Of a DNA stretch of 64,000 nt, positions 34,199-42,766 are shown piece by piece. Where the stretch lies: positions 8,468,501 through 8,532,500 of the forward strand of contig NZ_CP064703.1 in the NCBI RefSeq assembly GCF_023101085.1, read 5' to 3'. The notes under the pieces were generated by a model. That model saw only the letters and a program-made list of their open reading frames with translations, was not told the origin of the DNA and made no database searches. The stretch comes from Bradyrhizobium sp. 170. Its GTDB lineage: Bacteria; Pseudomonadota; Alphaproteobacteria; Rhizobiales; Xanthobacteraceae. The stretch's first letter is position 1, and each line of letters opens with the position of its first letter. Position numbers and translations under genes: made by a program.

Positions 34199-34229
34199 GG
34201 GCTGCGCGAGACGATCGCGCAGCCCTTTT
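34199..34229 (+). terminator. rho-independent terminator of the PQQ dehydrogenase gene
   Basis: Stem GGGCTGCGCGA (34199-34209), loop GACGA, stem TCGCGCAGCCC (34215-34225), then TTTT. The same stem is found in inverted orientation at 34785-34811. Confidence 0.88.
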
Positions 34230-34273
34230 ACGTTCTGACATGAAGCGCGACAAAGCTACGCCAATCCGCTCGC

Positions 34274-34603
34274 TCAGTCCTCGTCCTCTACCCAGAGACA
34301 GCCGGCCTTGTCTGCTCCCACGACAAGAACGCCCATGTCGAACGTCGCCGGGGTAGCAGGTGTCCAGGCGTTGGGAATCGCCGCGGCATTTGAGAAGAAC
34401 TCGACGTTCTGTCCATCGAACAACGCCACGAACTGCCGCCAGAGATCGGCAGCATCCGAGATGCTCATGATCGTCGAACCGTAAGCCAGATCGGCAGAGA
34501 GAACGCGGGTCGCGATTTCTTGTGCCTCCATTCCTCCGATGGTTCGGTAGATTGTGTCGTCATCGGCCAGTCCAAAGGCACGCGCGGCGTCAGCCACCGT
34601 CAT
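34274..34603 (-). CDS. hypothetical protein, possibly regulator-type
   Basis: About 109 residues from the ATG at 34601-34603; the frame is open to 34777 but the upstream part has no ribosome site and runs toward a terminator. The N-terminus (MTVADAARAFGLADDDTIYRTIGG) is helix-rich, the centre has STIMSISDAADLWRQFVALFDGQNVEFFSNAA and the end is acidic. I do not recognise the family. It lies in a 555-bp segment bounded by two near-identical terminator hairpins in opposite orientation. Confidence 0.5.
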   Translation of the reverse strand: MTVADAARAFGLADDDTIYRTIGGMEAQEIATRVLSADLAYGSTIMSISDAADLWRQFVALFDGQNVEFFSNAAAIPNAWTPATPATFDMGVLVVGADKAGCLWVEDED

Positions 34604-34772
34604 CCTGCCCGCGACGACACCGCACCTCGTATTCCCTGGCCGACGCTTGCGCCGGATCCTGTCGCAGATGTCGATCTCTCGGTTCGCCAAGGCCGCCTTT
34701 TCCTCGAATTCGTATTCCAACGCGAGCAGAACTGCAGGTCGCAATAACGAGTGTAGCGCGCCATGCTTGATC

Positions 34773-34811
34773 GGCAAAAAGAAAGGGCTGCGCGATCATC
34801 TCGCGCAGCCC
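34773..34811 (-). terminator. rho-independent terminator of the Liv-type binding-protein gene
   Basis: On the minus strand GGGCTGCGCGA (34811-34801), a 5-base loop and TCGCGCAGCCC (34795-34785) are followed by TTTCTTTTTGCC. The element sits 43 bp past the binding-protein stop at 34854. Confidence 0.88.
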
Positions 34812-34853
34812 CTTGTCGTTAAAGCCTGTTGGCCGTTGGAGCAAAGCGCTCCG

Positions 34854-36053
34854 TCAGAACATCAAATTGTCCTTCACCAGCACCCAGCGGCCGTTCTTGA
34901 TCTGCTGGACCTGGGTAATCGTGCTGGCGAGATGGTTGGTCTTCGAGAAGACGGTGGCCGGCGAGTTGAAGATGTCCATGAACTTGTCGCCCGATTCCAG
35001 TGCATCGAGCATCTTCTGTCCCGTCAGGTCCTTGCCCGCCTTGTTCGCGTAGTGGGCGAAGGTCATGACGGAGTTGTAGCCGATGATGGCCTGGGTGTTG
35101 GCGTCGGAGCCGAACATCTTCTTGTAGTTGGCCAGCCAATCCTTGACCTTGCCCTTGGCCGTATCCTCGTAGGGGATCTCGAAAGCGGCCGCGGCGTAAA
35201 GCCCTTCCACGGCTTCCTTGCCGAGCGCCGGCACTTCAAGCACGTTGGTCGGCGTGGCGCCGAGGAAGGTGACGTCCCAGCCGAGCTTCTTGGCTTCGCC
35301 CATCGCGCCGATGGTTTCGCGGATCACGGTGCCGAGCACGACCACATCGCAGCCGTCGGCCTTCATCTTGGCGACCTGCGCGCTGAAGTCGGAGGCGCCG
35401 CGCTTGTAGCTGGTGACCGACGCGGGCGTCAGCTTCATCGCGGCAACCTGCTGGGTGAAGCCGTCAAGCACGTTCTTTCCGTACTCGTCGTCCTGATGCA
35501 TGATGCAGGGCTTCTTGAAGCCCTTCGCTTCGACCATGTACTTGACCACGGCGCGCGTGCTCTCGACATAGGGCAGCAGGTTGCTGAATTTCAGCCGCTC
35601 CTGCGGCTTCGCCGGATCGAATTTGAAGGTGAATTCGGCTGCCGTCAGCGGAAACAGCTGCAGCACCCCTGCGTCAAACAGAATATCCTGCGAGGCGAGC
35701 ACCGTCGGCGAACCCATCGGCCCGACCATGGCGAAGACCTTGTCGCGCTCGACCATCTTCTGCGACGCCAGCACGGCGCGCTTCGGATCGTAGCCGCTGT
35801 CCTCCAGGATCAGCTTGATCTTGCGGCCGTGGATGCCGCCGGCCGCGTTGACCTCTTCCACCGCCATCTTCATGCCGTTGGAAACCGGAACGCCCCAGAC
35901 CTTGATCGGGCCGGACAGGTCCTGATGCGTGCCGATGACGATCTCGGCGGCCGAGATGCCGTCATTGGTGACCTTGGTTTGGGCTGCGGCCGGCAGTTGG
36001 GTCAGCGCAAGGGCGCTCACCGCAAGGCCCAGCGCCTTGAACGATTTCGACAT
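34854..36053 (-). CDS. branched-chain-type ABC importer substrate-binding protein (LivK-like)
   Basis: 399 residues with a signal peptide (MSKSFKALGLAVSALALTQLPAAAQ). The periplasmic-binding-protein type I fold is seen in IVIGTHQDLSGPIKVWGVPVSNGMKMAVEEVNAAGGIHGRKIKLILEDSGYDP, the hallmark of LivK/urea/aromatic-acid binders. It is the last gene on this strand after the ABC permease, ATPase and acyl-CoA ligase genes, with its own 126-bp upstream gap. Ligand unknown; the neighbouring ligase favours a carboxylic acid over an amino acid. Confidence 0.92.
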   Translation of the reverse strand: MSKSFKALGLAVSALALTQLPAAAQTKVTNDGISAAEIVIGTHQDLSGPIKVWGVPVSNGMKMAVEEVNAAGGIHGRKIKLILEDSGYDPKRAVLASQKMVERDKVFAMVGPMGSPTVLASQDILFDAGVLQLFPLTAAEFTFKFDPAKPQERLKFSNLLPYVESTRAVVKYMVEAKGFKKPCIMHQDDEYGKNVLDGFTQQVAAMKLTPASVTSYKRGASDFSAQVAKMKADGCDVVVLGTVIRETIGAMGEAKKLGWDVTFLGATPTNVLEVPALGKEAVEGLYAAAAFEIPYEDTAKGKVKDWLANYKKMFGSDANTQAIIGYNSVMTFAHYANKAGKDLTGQKMLDALESGDKFMDIFNSPATVFSKTNHLASTITQVQQIKNGRWVLVKDNLMF

Positions 36054-36179
36054 TGCAGTCTCCTCTTCGTTTGGCCCGTGTTGAGCGAAGGGTGGGGCCT
36101 TCTCAATCCTTCGCCGTTTTCAAAAAAAATCCGCTCGAAAAATTCCGTTTCAAGCCTCGTTAGTTACAAGTCCCATTGG

Positions 36180-38018
36180 CTACGCCACCGCCCGCTCGCC
36201 ATACATGGCGTTGATTTCGGCGGCATAACGCTTGTTCACGAAACTGCGCTTCAGCTTCATGGTCGGCGTCAACTCCTCGTCCTCAGGCGTGAGCTGACGT
36301 TCGATCAGGTAGAACTTCTTGATGGTTTCGACGCGGGCGAAGTTGACGTTGACCGCCTCGATCTCGCGCTGGATCAGGTCCTGGATTTCGGGGGCACGGC
36401 AAAGACTTGCGTAGTTGGTGAAGGGAATGTCGTGGTCCTGCGCGAACTTCTCGACATTCTCCTGGTCGATCATGAGCAGGCACGTCAGATAAGGCCGCTT
36501 GTCGCCGATCACCACGGCGTCGGAGACGTAAGGCGAGAACTTCAGCTGGTTCTCGATTTCCGACGGCGTGATGTTCTTGCCGCCGGAGGTGATGATGATG
36601 TCCTTCATCCGGTCGGTGATCTTGACGAAGCCTTCATTGTCGATCGAGCCGACGTCGCCGGTGTGCAGCCATCCTTTGGCGTCGATGGTCTCCGCGGTCT
36701 TTTCCGGCTGGTTCAGATAACCCATGAACAGGAAGTCGCCGCGGATCAGGATCTCGCCCTGCGGTGAAATCGCGACTTCGCCCCAGGGCGCGGCCTTGCC
36801 GACCGAACCGAGCTTGATGCGATCGGGCGGCATCACGGTGGCGACCCCGCAATTTTCGGTCTGGCCGTAGACCTCGCGCATGTCGATGCCGAGCGCGAGA
36901 TACCAGCGGATCAGATCGGGCGCGATCGGGGCCGCGCCGGTAAAGGCCAGCCGACAACGGTCGAGACCGAGCATGCGGCGGATGTTGCGGAACACCAGAT
37001 AGTAGGCGGCGCTGTTGGCGAGCCGCAGCGACAATGGCGGGGTATCGCCCTGCAGCTTGTATTCCGTCACGCGATTGCCGATCGCGAGCGCGTTGCGGTA
37101 CATCCACTTCTGGAAGTTGGTCGCATCCTTCAGCGCGATCGTGATTCCGGAATAGAACTTCTCCCAGACCCTGGGCACCGCGAGGAAGGCGGTCGGCTGC
37201 ACCTCGCGCAGATTGTCCGGCACGGTTTCCGGGCTCTCGGCGAAATTCATCACCGATCCCAGCGCCAGCGAGACGTAATAGCCGCCGATCCGCTCGGCGA
37301 CGTGGCAGAGCGGCAGGAACACCAGCCGCTCTTCATTGTCGGTCGACGGAAACAGATCGTTGGCGTGGCGCATCTGATGCGTCACGCTGCGATTGGAATG
37401 CATGGCGCCCTTTGGCGGGCCCGTGGTGCCTGACGTGTAGACGAGGATGGCGAGATCGGACGCTGAGCGGCTTCCGATCATCTCGTCCCACAGCGCTTCT
37501 TTCCCTTGGGCGTGGTTACGCCCGAGCGCCATGAACTCGGCCAGCGACAGCACCATCGGGTCGGTAAAGCCGCTCAGGCCCTCCATGTCGAACACGACGA
37601 TCTTCTGCAATGTCGGGCACCGCGAACGGCACGACAGGATCTTGTCGAGCTGCTCCTCGTCCTCGGCGAAGATCACTTTTGTCGAGGAATCGTTGATCAG
37701 ATACTCGACCTGCACGGATGAGTCGGTCGGATAGATTCCGGAAGAGACGCCGCCGGCGCACAGGATGCCCATGTCGGCATAGACCCATTCCGGCACCGCG
37801 TTGGCGATGATCGAGGCGACGTCGCCGGGCCGGAAGCCTGACGCATGCAGGCCGTAGGCGATATCCCTGGATATCTGCAGCCACTCGCGCCAACTGGTCG
37901 GCTGCCAGATGCCGAATTTCTTTTCACGGATCGCCGGCCGGTCGCCGCGGGTTTCCACGGACTTCAGAAAACTCTTCGCGATCGTGTCGGCGACCGTCAG
38001 CACTGCCGGTCTGGCCAT
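36180..38018 (-). CDS. AMP-dependent acyl-CoA ligase (long-chain/FadD-like)
   Basis: 612 residues, in the size range of long-chain acyl-CoA synthetases. Seen: AMP-binding P-loop LVYTSGTTGPPKGAMHS, YGQTENCG, GWLHTGDVGSIDNEG and the A10-type KDIIITSGGKNITPSEIEN. It would activate a carboxylic acid with ATP and CoA in the cytoplasm. It lies between the LivF-like ATPase and binding-protein genes of one importer cluster, which suggests imported acids are trapped as CoA thioesters. Whether the acid is aliphatic or aromatic cannot be told. Confidence 0.92.
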   Translation of the reverse strand: MARPAVLTVADTIAKSFLKSVETRGDRPAIREKKFGIWQPTSWREWLQISRDIAYGLHASGFRPGDVASIIANAVPEWVYADMGILCAGGVSSGIYPTDSSVQVEYLINDSSTKVIFAEDEEQLDKILSCRSRCPTLQKIVVFDMEGLSGFTDPMVLSLAEFMALGRNHAQGKEALWDEMIGSRSASDLAILVYTSGTTGPPKGAMHSNRSVTHQMRHANDLFPSTDNEERLVFLPLCHVAERIGGYYVSLALGSVMNFAESPETVPDNLREVQPTAFLAVPRVWEKFYSGITIALKDATNFQKWMYRNALAIGNRVTEYKLQGDTPPLSLRLANSAAYYLVFRNIRRMLGLDRCRLAFTGAAPIAPDLIRWYLALGIDMREVYGQTENCGVATVMPPDRIKLGSVGKAAPWGEVAISPQGEILIRGDFLFMGYLNQPEKTAETIDAKGWLHTGDVGSIDNEGFVKITDRMKDIIITSGGKNITPSEIENQLKFSPYVSDAVVIGDKRPYLTCLLMIDQENVEKFAQDHDIPFTNYASLCRAPEIQDLIQREIEAVNVNFARVETIKKFYLIERQLTPEDEELTPTMKLKRSFVNKRYAAEINAMYGERAVA

Positions 38019-38151
38019 GCTCTCTTCCTCCCTCTGTCGCCTGCTTCGCCGGTCTTGTCAGCCGGTCTTGCTTCTTGAAGCAGGGCCTGAATCTAGCTCT
38101 AACTCGTTCTGAACGCCATGCTTTTGACTGCGACGGTTAACGCCAGGCCTT

Positions 38152-38931
38152 CTAACGCCATGTCTTCTTCTTTTTCCAGCGCCGTTCGCCGCGGGCGCCC
38201 TCTTCCTTGGCGCCGAGATAGAATTCCTGGATGTCCTTTGAATTCATCAGCCGTTCGCAGGTGTCATTCATGACGACCCGGCCGATTTCCAGCACATAGC
38301 CGTAATGGGCGGTCTCCAGCGCCACCTTGGCGTTCTGCTCGACCAGCAGGATCGACATGCCCTGCTCCTCGTTGACGCGCTTGATGATGGTAAAGATCTC
38401 CTTCACCAGGATCGGCGACAGGCCGAGCGACGGCTCATCCAGAAGTAGCAGGGTCGGACGGTTCATCAGCGCCCGCCCGATCGCCAGCATCTGCTGCTCG
38501 CCGCCGGAAAGCTGCCCCGCAGGCTGGTTGATGCGCTCCCTCAGCCGCGGGAAATAGCCGTAGACCCGATCAAGATCCTCAGCGACGCCGCTGCGATCCT
38601 TGCGCGGATAGGCCCCCATCATCAGGTTCTCGCGCACGGAGAGGAACGGGAACACCTCACGCCCCTCCGGCACATGGCTTAAGCCCAGCCGCACGATCTT
38701 GTCGGCTTCCACGCGCTGTATCGGCTTGCCCAAAAATTCGATCGAGCCTTTTTGTGGATCGAGAATACCGGAGATGGTTTTCAGCACGGTGGTCTTGCCG
38801 GCGCCGTTGGCGCCGAGCAGCGTGACGATCTGGCCGCGCGGCACTTCGAGGCTGATACCGCGTATCGCCTGAATCGGTCCGTAATAGCTCTCGATATTGC
38901 TGAGCTTGAGGATGATGTCGGAAGCGCTCAT
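38152..38931 (-). CDS. branched-chain-type ABC importer ATPase (LivF-like)
   Basis: 259 residues from the ATG at 38929-38931, preceded by GAGGATGATGCC; the longer frame upstream overlaps the LivG-like gene. Walker A LLGANGAGKTTVLKTISG, signature LSGGEQQMLAIGRALMNRPTLLLLDEPSLGL and H-loop VEQN are intact. The C-terminus is unusually basic (RRWKKKKTWR). Ten bp separate it from the upstream ATPase stop. Confidence 0.93.
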   Translation of the reverse strand: MSASDIILKLSNIESYYGPIQAIRGISLEVPRGQIVTLLGANGAGKTTVLKTISGILDPQKGSIEFLGKPIQRVEADKIVRLGLSHVPEGREVFPFLSVRENLMMGAYPRKDRSGVAEDLDRVYGYFPRLRERINQPAGQLSGGEQQMLAIGRALMNRPTLLLLDEPSLGLSPILVKEIFTIIKRVNEEQGMSILLVEQNAKVALETAHYGYVLEIGRVVMNDTCERLMNSKDIQEFYLGAKEEGARGERRWKKKKTWR

Positions 38932-38941
38932 GGCATCATCC

Positions 38942-39700
38942 TCATGCGCCGAGATAGGCGGCGACGACGTCGGGATGGCGCTGTACCTCGGACGGCGAGC
39001 CCATCGCGAGCACGCGGCCGTAGTTGAGCGCAATCACGCGGTCGGAGACGCGGTTGACCAGCGTCATGTCGTGTTCGACCATCAGCACGGTGATGCCGAG
39101 CTCGGTCTTCATGTCGCGGATCCAGAACGACATGTCGTCGGTCTCCTCGACGTTCAGCCCGGATGACGGCTCGTCCAGCAGGATCAGTTTCGGCTCCGAG
39201 CACAGCGCACGCGCGAGCTCGATCACCTTGCGGACGCCGTAGGGCAGCCCCGAGATCAGCTTGTCGCGATAGGCTTCGAGATCGAGGAATTCGATCACCT
39301 GCTCGACGCGGCGGCGATGGACCTTTTCGCCGGCGCGCACGCTCGGCATGAACAGCAATTCCTGCCAGAGCTGCGTGGTGGAGTGCCGGTGACGGCCGAC
39401 CAGCAGGTTGCTCAGCATGGTCGCATTCTCGAACAGCTCGATGTTCTGGAAGGTGCGGGCAATGCCGAGGCCTGCAATCTCGTAGGCCGGCTGCTCGGTG
39501 ATGTCCTGGTCTTCGAAAAAGATCCTGCCTGAAGTGGGCGGATAGATCCGCGAGATCAGGTTGAAGATCGAACTCTTGCCTGCACCGTTGGGGCCGATGA
39601 TCGAGAGAATCTCACCCTTCTCCACCGCGAAGCTGACGGAATCGACCGCCTTCAGGCCGCCGAAGTGCAAAGACAGGTTTTCTGCACGGAAATAGCTCAT
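38942..39700 (-). CDS. branched-chain-type ABC importer ATPase (LivG-like)
   Basis: 252 residues from the ATG at 39698-39700, overlapping the LivM-like stop. Walker A IIGPNGAGKSSIFNLIS, the LivG-type stretch GIARTFQNIELFENATMLSNLLVGRH, a variant signature LPYGVRKVIELARALCSEPKLILLDEPSSGLN and H-loop VEHDM are seen. The open frame extends 200 residues further upstream within the permease gene; that is a shadow. Confidence 0.93.
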   Translation of the reverse strand: MSYFRAENLSLHFGGLKAVDSVSFAVEKGEILSIIGPNGAGKSSIFNLISRIYPPTSGRIFFEDQDITEQPAYEIAGLGIARTFQNIELFENATMLSNLLVGRHRHSTTQLWQELLFMPSVRAGEKVHRRRVEQVIEFLDLEAYRDKLISGLPYGVRKVIELARALCSEPKLILLDEPSSGLNVEETDDMSFWIRDMKTELGITVLMVEHDMTLVNRVSDRVIALNYGRVLAMGSPSEVQRHPDVVAAYLGA

Positions 39701-40848
39701 CGGTTCCGCTCCGATTTCACATAGATTTTCTGACGCTTGAAGGTGGCGCGCTTGTAGAGCGGGAATAGCTGGAAGAAGAGCTTTATCTTCAGCCAGCGCC
39801 CGTACAGACCGAGCGGCTCGAACAGCACGAACAGCACGATGATCACCCCGTAGATAGCGCCCTTCAGGCCGTTGGCGGAGGCAATGGCGGCGACGTTGCT
39901 GTGAATCTTCGACGCGGTCACGCTGTCCGCGCCCAACGTTGCGAAGATGCCCGCGATTATGACGGGCAAGTCGTCCTTCAGATAGGTCAGGAACGGATCG
40001 ATCATGACCAGGAAGATCGCGCCGAGCACCGCGCCATGCAGGCTGAAAGTGCCGCCGATCAGGATCACGATGATGAACTCGATCGAGAGCTGCAGCGTGA
40101 ACATTTCCGGAGAGATGAAGGAGAGCTTGTGCGCGAACAGCACGCCGGCGAGGCCAGTGATCGCCGCGCTGATCGCAAACGACTTCACCTTGTAGAGCGA
40201 GACGTTGACGCCCATGCTGCGCGCCGCCGTTTCGCTGTCGCGGATCGCGACGAAGGCGCGCCCCGTGGGCGAGCGCAACAGGTTGAGCGTGCCGACGATG
40301 GTCAGGATCAACACGCCGAGACAAAGGAAGTAGAAGGTCGGACCGTTTTGCGGCACCGCCTGCCCGAACAGGCTCAAGGTCTTGACGCGCATGCCCTCAT
40401 TGCCGTGGGTCACGCTTTCCCAGCGCGCCAGCACTTCCTCGACGATGAAGGCAAAGGAAATCGTCGCGATGACGAGGTAGATGCCCGTCAGCCGCAGCGC
40501 GGGAAACCCGACCAGCGCACCGACCACGCCGGTCAACAGGCCACCGGCCAGGAAGTAGACCGGGAACGGAACGTTGTATTGCTGCAGATAGGCCGCCGTA
40601 TAGGCGCCGATCGCCAGAAACGCGGCGTGGCCGAGCGAGGCCTGCCCGGTGAAGCCAGTGAGAATCATCAAGCCTACGCCCACCGTGGCGTAGATGCAGA
40701 CGAACACCAACTGGCTGACCAGATAGCTCGACAGCACGAACGGCGCGATCACAAGAAACGCCAGCAGGATGCCATAGGAGACGACGTAGCCGCTGTGCGG
40801 AAACAGCCTGATGTCGTCTTCGTAATCCGTCTTGAAGAGGAACCGCAT
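39697..40848 (-). CDS. branched-chain-type ABC importer permease (LivM-like)
   Basis: About 383 residues from the ATG at 40846-40848, which overlaps the LivH-like stop. The 711-residue open frame covering it is a chance extension through the upstream gene. Seen: GLMILTGFTGQASLGHAAFLAIGAYTAA, the LivM hallmark, multiple membrane helices and the ASLGHAAF and AFVAIRDSETAARSMGVNVSLYKVKSFAISA loops. It forms the inner-membrane channel with the LivH-like protein. Confidence 0.92.
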   Translation of the reverse strand: MRFLFKTDYEDDIRLFPHSGYVVSYGILLAFLVIAPFVLSSYLVSQLVFVCIYATVGVGLMILTGFTGQASLGHAAFLAIGAYTAAYLQQYNVPFPVYFLAGGLLTGVVGALVGFPALRLTGIYLVIATISFAFIVEEVLARWESVTHGNEGMRVKTLSLFGQAVPQNGPTFYFLCLGVLILTIVGTLNLLRSPTGRAFVAIRDSETAARSMGVNVSLYKVKSFAISAAITGLAGVLFAHKLSFISPEMFTLQLSIEFIIVILIGGTFSLHGAVLGAIFLVMIDPFLTYLKDDLPVIIAGIFATLGADSVTASKIHSNVAAIASANGLKGAIYGVIIVLFVLFEPLGLYGRWLKIKLFFQLFPLYKRATFKRQKIYVKSERNR

Positions 40849-41726
40849 TAGACCTTCTTCCGCGTATGAATACCGAACAGGCCTTCGGGCTTGAGCAACA
40901 GCACCACCAGAAGAACGATGTAGGGCGCGACGTCCTTCCAGCCCTGCGGCAGGTAGAATCCGGCCATGCTCTCGATCACGCCGATCAGCACGCCGCCCAC
41001 CACCGCGCCGGGGATGGAGCCGAAGCCGCCGAGCACCGCGGCGGGAAACGCTTTCAGGCCGAGCACGAGACCGACATTGGAGTGAATGAAGGTGATCGGC
41101 GCCAGCAGCACGCCGGCGGCAGTCGCGACCGCCGCGCTGATCGCCCACACAATCGACACCACACGCTTGACCGGAATGCCCATGTAGTAGGCGGCCAGCA
41201 TGTTCTCGGAGCTGGCGCGCATCGCGGTGCCGAGCGTGGTGCGATTGAAGAATAAATACAGCAGCGCGCAAAGGATGACGGTCGCGGCGATCACCGAGAG
41301 CTTGTCGTATGCCAGCACCAGCGAGCCGATCCGTAACACGCCGTCGCTGAACGGCGTGTCGATCTTGAAATCGTCGGTGCCCCAGATCATGCCGACCACG
41401 GAGCGCAGGAAGTATCCGAGCCCGATCGTCGCCATGATGATGGAAAACTGCGGATAGCCGAGAATCGGACGCACCACGACGCGTTCGGCCAGCATGCCGA
41501 ACGCCGCCATGGCGATGACTGCGCCGGCGAATCCGAGCCAGTAATTGAGACCGAGCATGCCGATGAAGGTGAAGGCGAAGAACCCGCCCAGCATCATCAA
41601 ATCGCCTTGGGCGAAATTGACGACCTCGGTTGCCTTGTAAACGAGCACAAAACCGAGCGCGATCAAGCCGTAAACGCAGCCGAGCGCAATGCCACTCACC
41701 AGCTGCTGAACGAAGTCCAGCATCAT
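40848..41726 (-). CDS. branched-chain-type ABC importer permease (LivH-like)
   Basis: 292 residues (start ATG at 41726 or the next codon). Seen: QLVSGIALGCVYGLIALGFVLVYKATEVVNFAQGDLMMLGGFFAF, the LivH N-terminus, and GLKAFPAAVLGGFGSIPGAVVGGVLIGVIE near the end. First gene of the importer cluster; the 287-bp gap to the divergent ABC-exporter gene should hold its promoter. Eight or so membrane segments. Confidence 0.93.
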   Translation of the reverse strand: MMLDFVQQLVSGIALGCVYGLIALGFVLVYKATEVVNFAQGDLMMLGGFFAFTFIGMLGLNYWLGFAGAVIAMAAFGMLAERVVVRPILGYPQFSIIMATIGLGYFLRSVVGMIWGTDDFKIDTPFSDGVLRIGSLVLAYDKLSVIAATVILCALLYLFFNRTTLGTAMRASSENMLAAYYMGIPVKRVVSIVWAISAAVATAAGVLLAPITFIHSNVGLVLGLKAFPAAVLGGFGSIPGAVVGGVLIGVIESMAGFYLPQGWKDVAPYIVLLVVLLLKPEGLFGIHTRKKV

Positions 41727-42013
41727 TTCCCTCCCCGATGCCAGGCGATTCTGTCGACCGCCTTTTCCGCATCTTGTGTCTACACGCTAGCCGGCATCCG
41801 CGATGCCGAACAGCTGCATATGTCCCGTTCACATTGAGCCCAAAGCGCCGACCGCTGTCAACAAAACGCTGGCCGCGGCGTTGTTAAGAATTGCGCAGAA
41901 ATGCCGCAGCCCGGGAAGTTGCGGGGTTCGGCACGATTTGGGCCGCGAGATTCACGGTGCCGAAAGTTCTTCGGTCCATGGTCCACAACAAACAACTGGA
42001 TCGCCCGGAAGCC

Positions 42014-42766
42014 ATGAAGTCAGATCTATCGGCGCTCGAAGTGCGAGGGTTAACGAAGCGTTTTGACCGCCCGGCGGTCGACGCGCTCGACCTCACCATT
42101 CGGACCGGCGAGTTCTACGCCCTGCTCGGTCCCAACGGCGCCGGCAAGACCACGACGTTGCGGATGGTCGCCGGCCTGCTCAAGCCCGACGCCGGCTCGG
42201 TCTCCATTTTGGGCATCGATGCGCTCGCCGATCCCGTCGCCGCCAAGCAGGTCATGGCCTGGGTCTCCGACGAGCCGATGATCTACGACAAGCTGACGCC
42301 GCTGGAATATCTCGAATTCGTCGCCGGCCTCTGGGGCATCGACCCTGTCGTGTCGGAGCCCTCCGCGCACAAGCTTCTGCTGTCGCTTGGACTCGAGCCG
42401 CATCTGCACGAACGTTGCGAGGGATTTTCCAAGGGCATGCGCCAGAAGGTGGCGCTGGCCGGCGCGCTGGTTCACGATCCCCGGCTGATCATCCTGGACG
42501 AGCCGTTGACCGGCCTCGATGCGCTGTCGGCACGCCACGTCAAGGGATTGCTGCAGGATCGCGTCCGCGCCGGCTGCACCGTGATCATGACGACGCATAT
42601 TCTCGAAGTCGCCGAGCGGATGGCCGACCGTATCGGCGTCATCGCCGCAGGCAAACTGGTGGCCGAGGGCACGCTCACTGAGCTACGCCAGCAGAATGGC
42701 CGCAACGACACCAGCCTCGAAGACATGTTCATCGCGCTCGTCGACACCGACGCGGCCGCCGCATGA
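42014..42766 (+). CDS. ABC-2-type transporter ATPase
   Basis: 250 residues from the ATG at 42014 (GGAA six bases upstream); earlier in-frame ATGs at 41891 and 41978 are possible but the added residues are not protein-like. Walker A LLGPNGAGKTTTLRMVAGL, signature FSKGMRQKVALAGALVHDPRLIILDEPLTGLD and H-loop THIL mark an ABC-2/DrrA-type exporter ATPase. It overlaps the permease gene by ATGA, so the two make one transporter. Cargo unknown. Confidence 0.9.
   Translation: MKSDLSALEVRGLTKRFDRPAVDALDLTIRTGEFYALLGPNGAGKTTTLRMVAGLLKPDAGSVSILGIDALADPVAAKQVMAWVSDEPMIYDKLTPLEYLEFVAGLWGIDPVVSEPSAHKLLLSLGLEPHLHERCEGFSKGMRQKVALAGALVHDPRLIILDEPLTGLDALSARHVKGLLQDRVRAGCTVIMTTHILEVAERMADRIGVIAAGKLVAEGTLTELRQQNGRNDTSLEDMFIALVDTDAAAA

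Noticed and set aside
34554..36767. 737-residue plus-strand open frame
   Set aside because: Antisense to the Liv binding protein and acyl-CoA ligase, with typical shadow composition.
38942..40324. Long N-terminal extension of the LivG-like frame
   Set aside because: The extension reads LivM in another frame. The normal start at 39698-39700 has a coupled overlap.
39697..41832. 711-residue frame starting upstream of LivM
   Set aside because: Only the C-terminal 383 residues are LivM; the rest is an out-of-frame read of LivH. The ATG at 40846-40848 is used.
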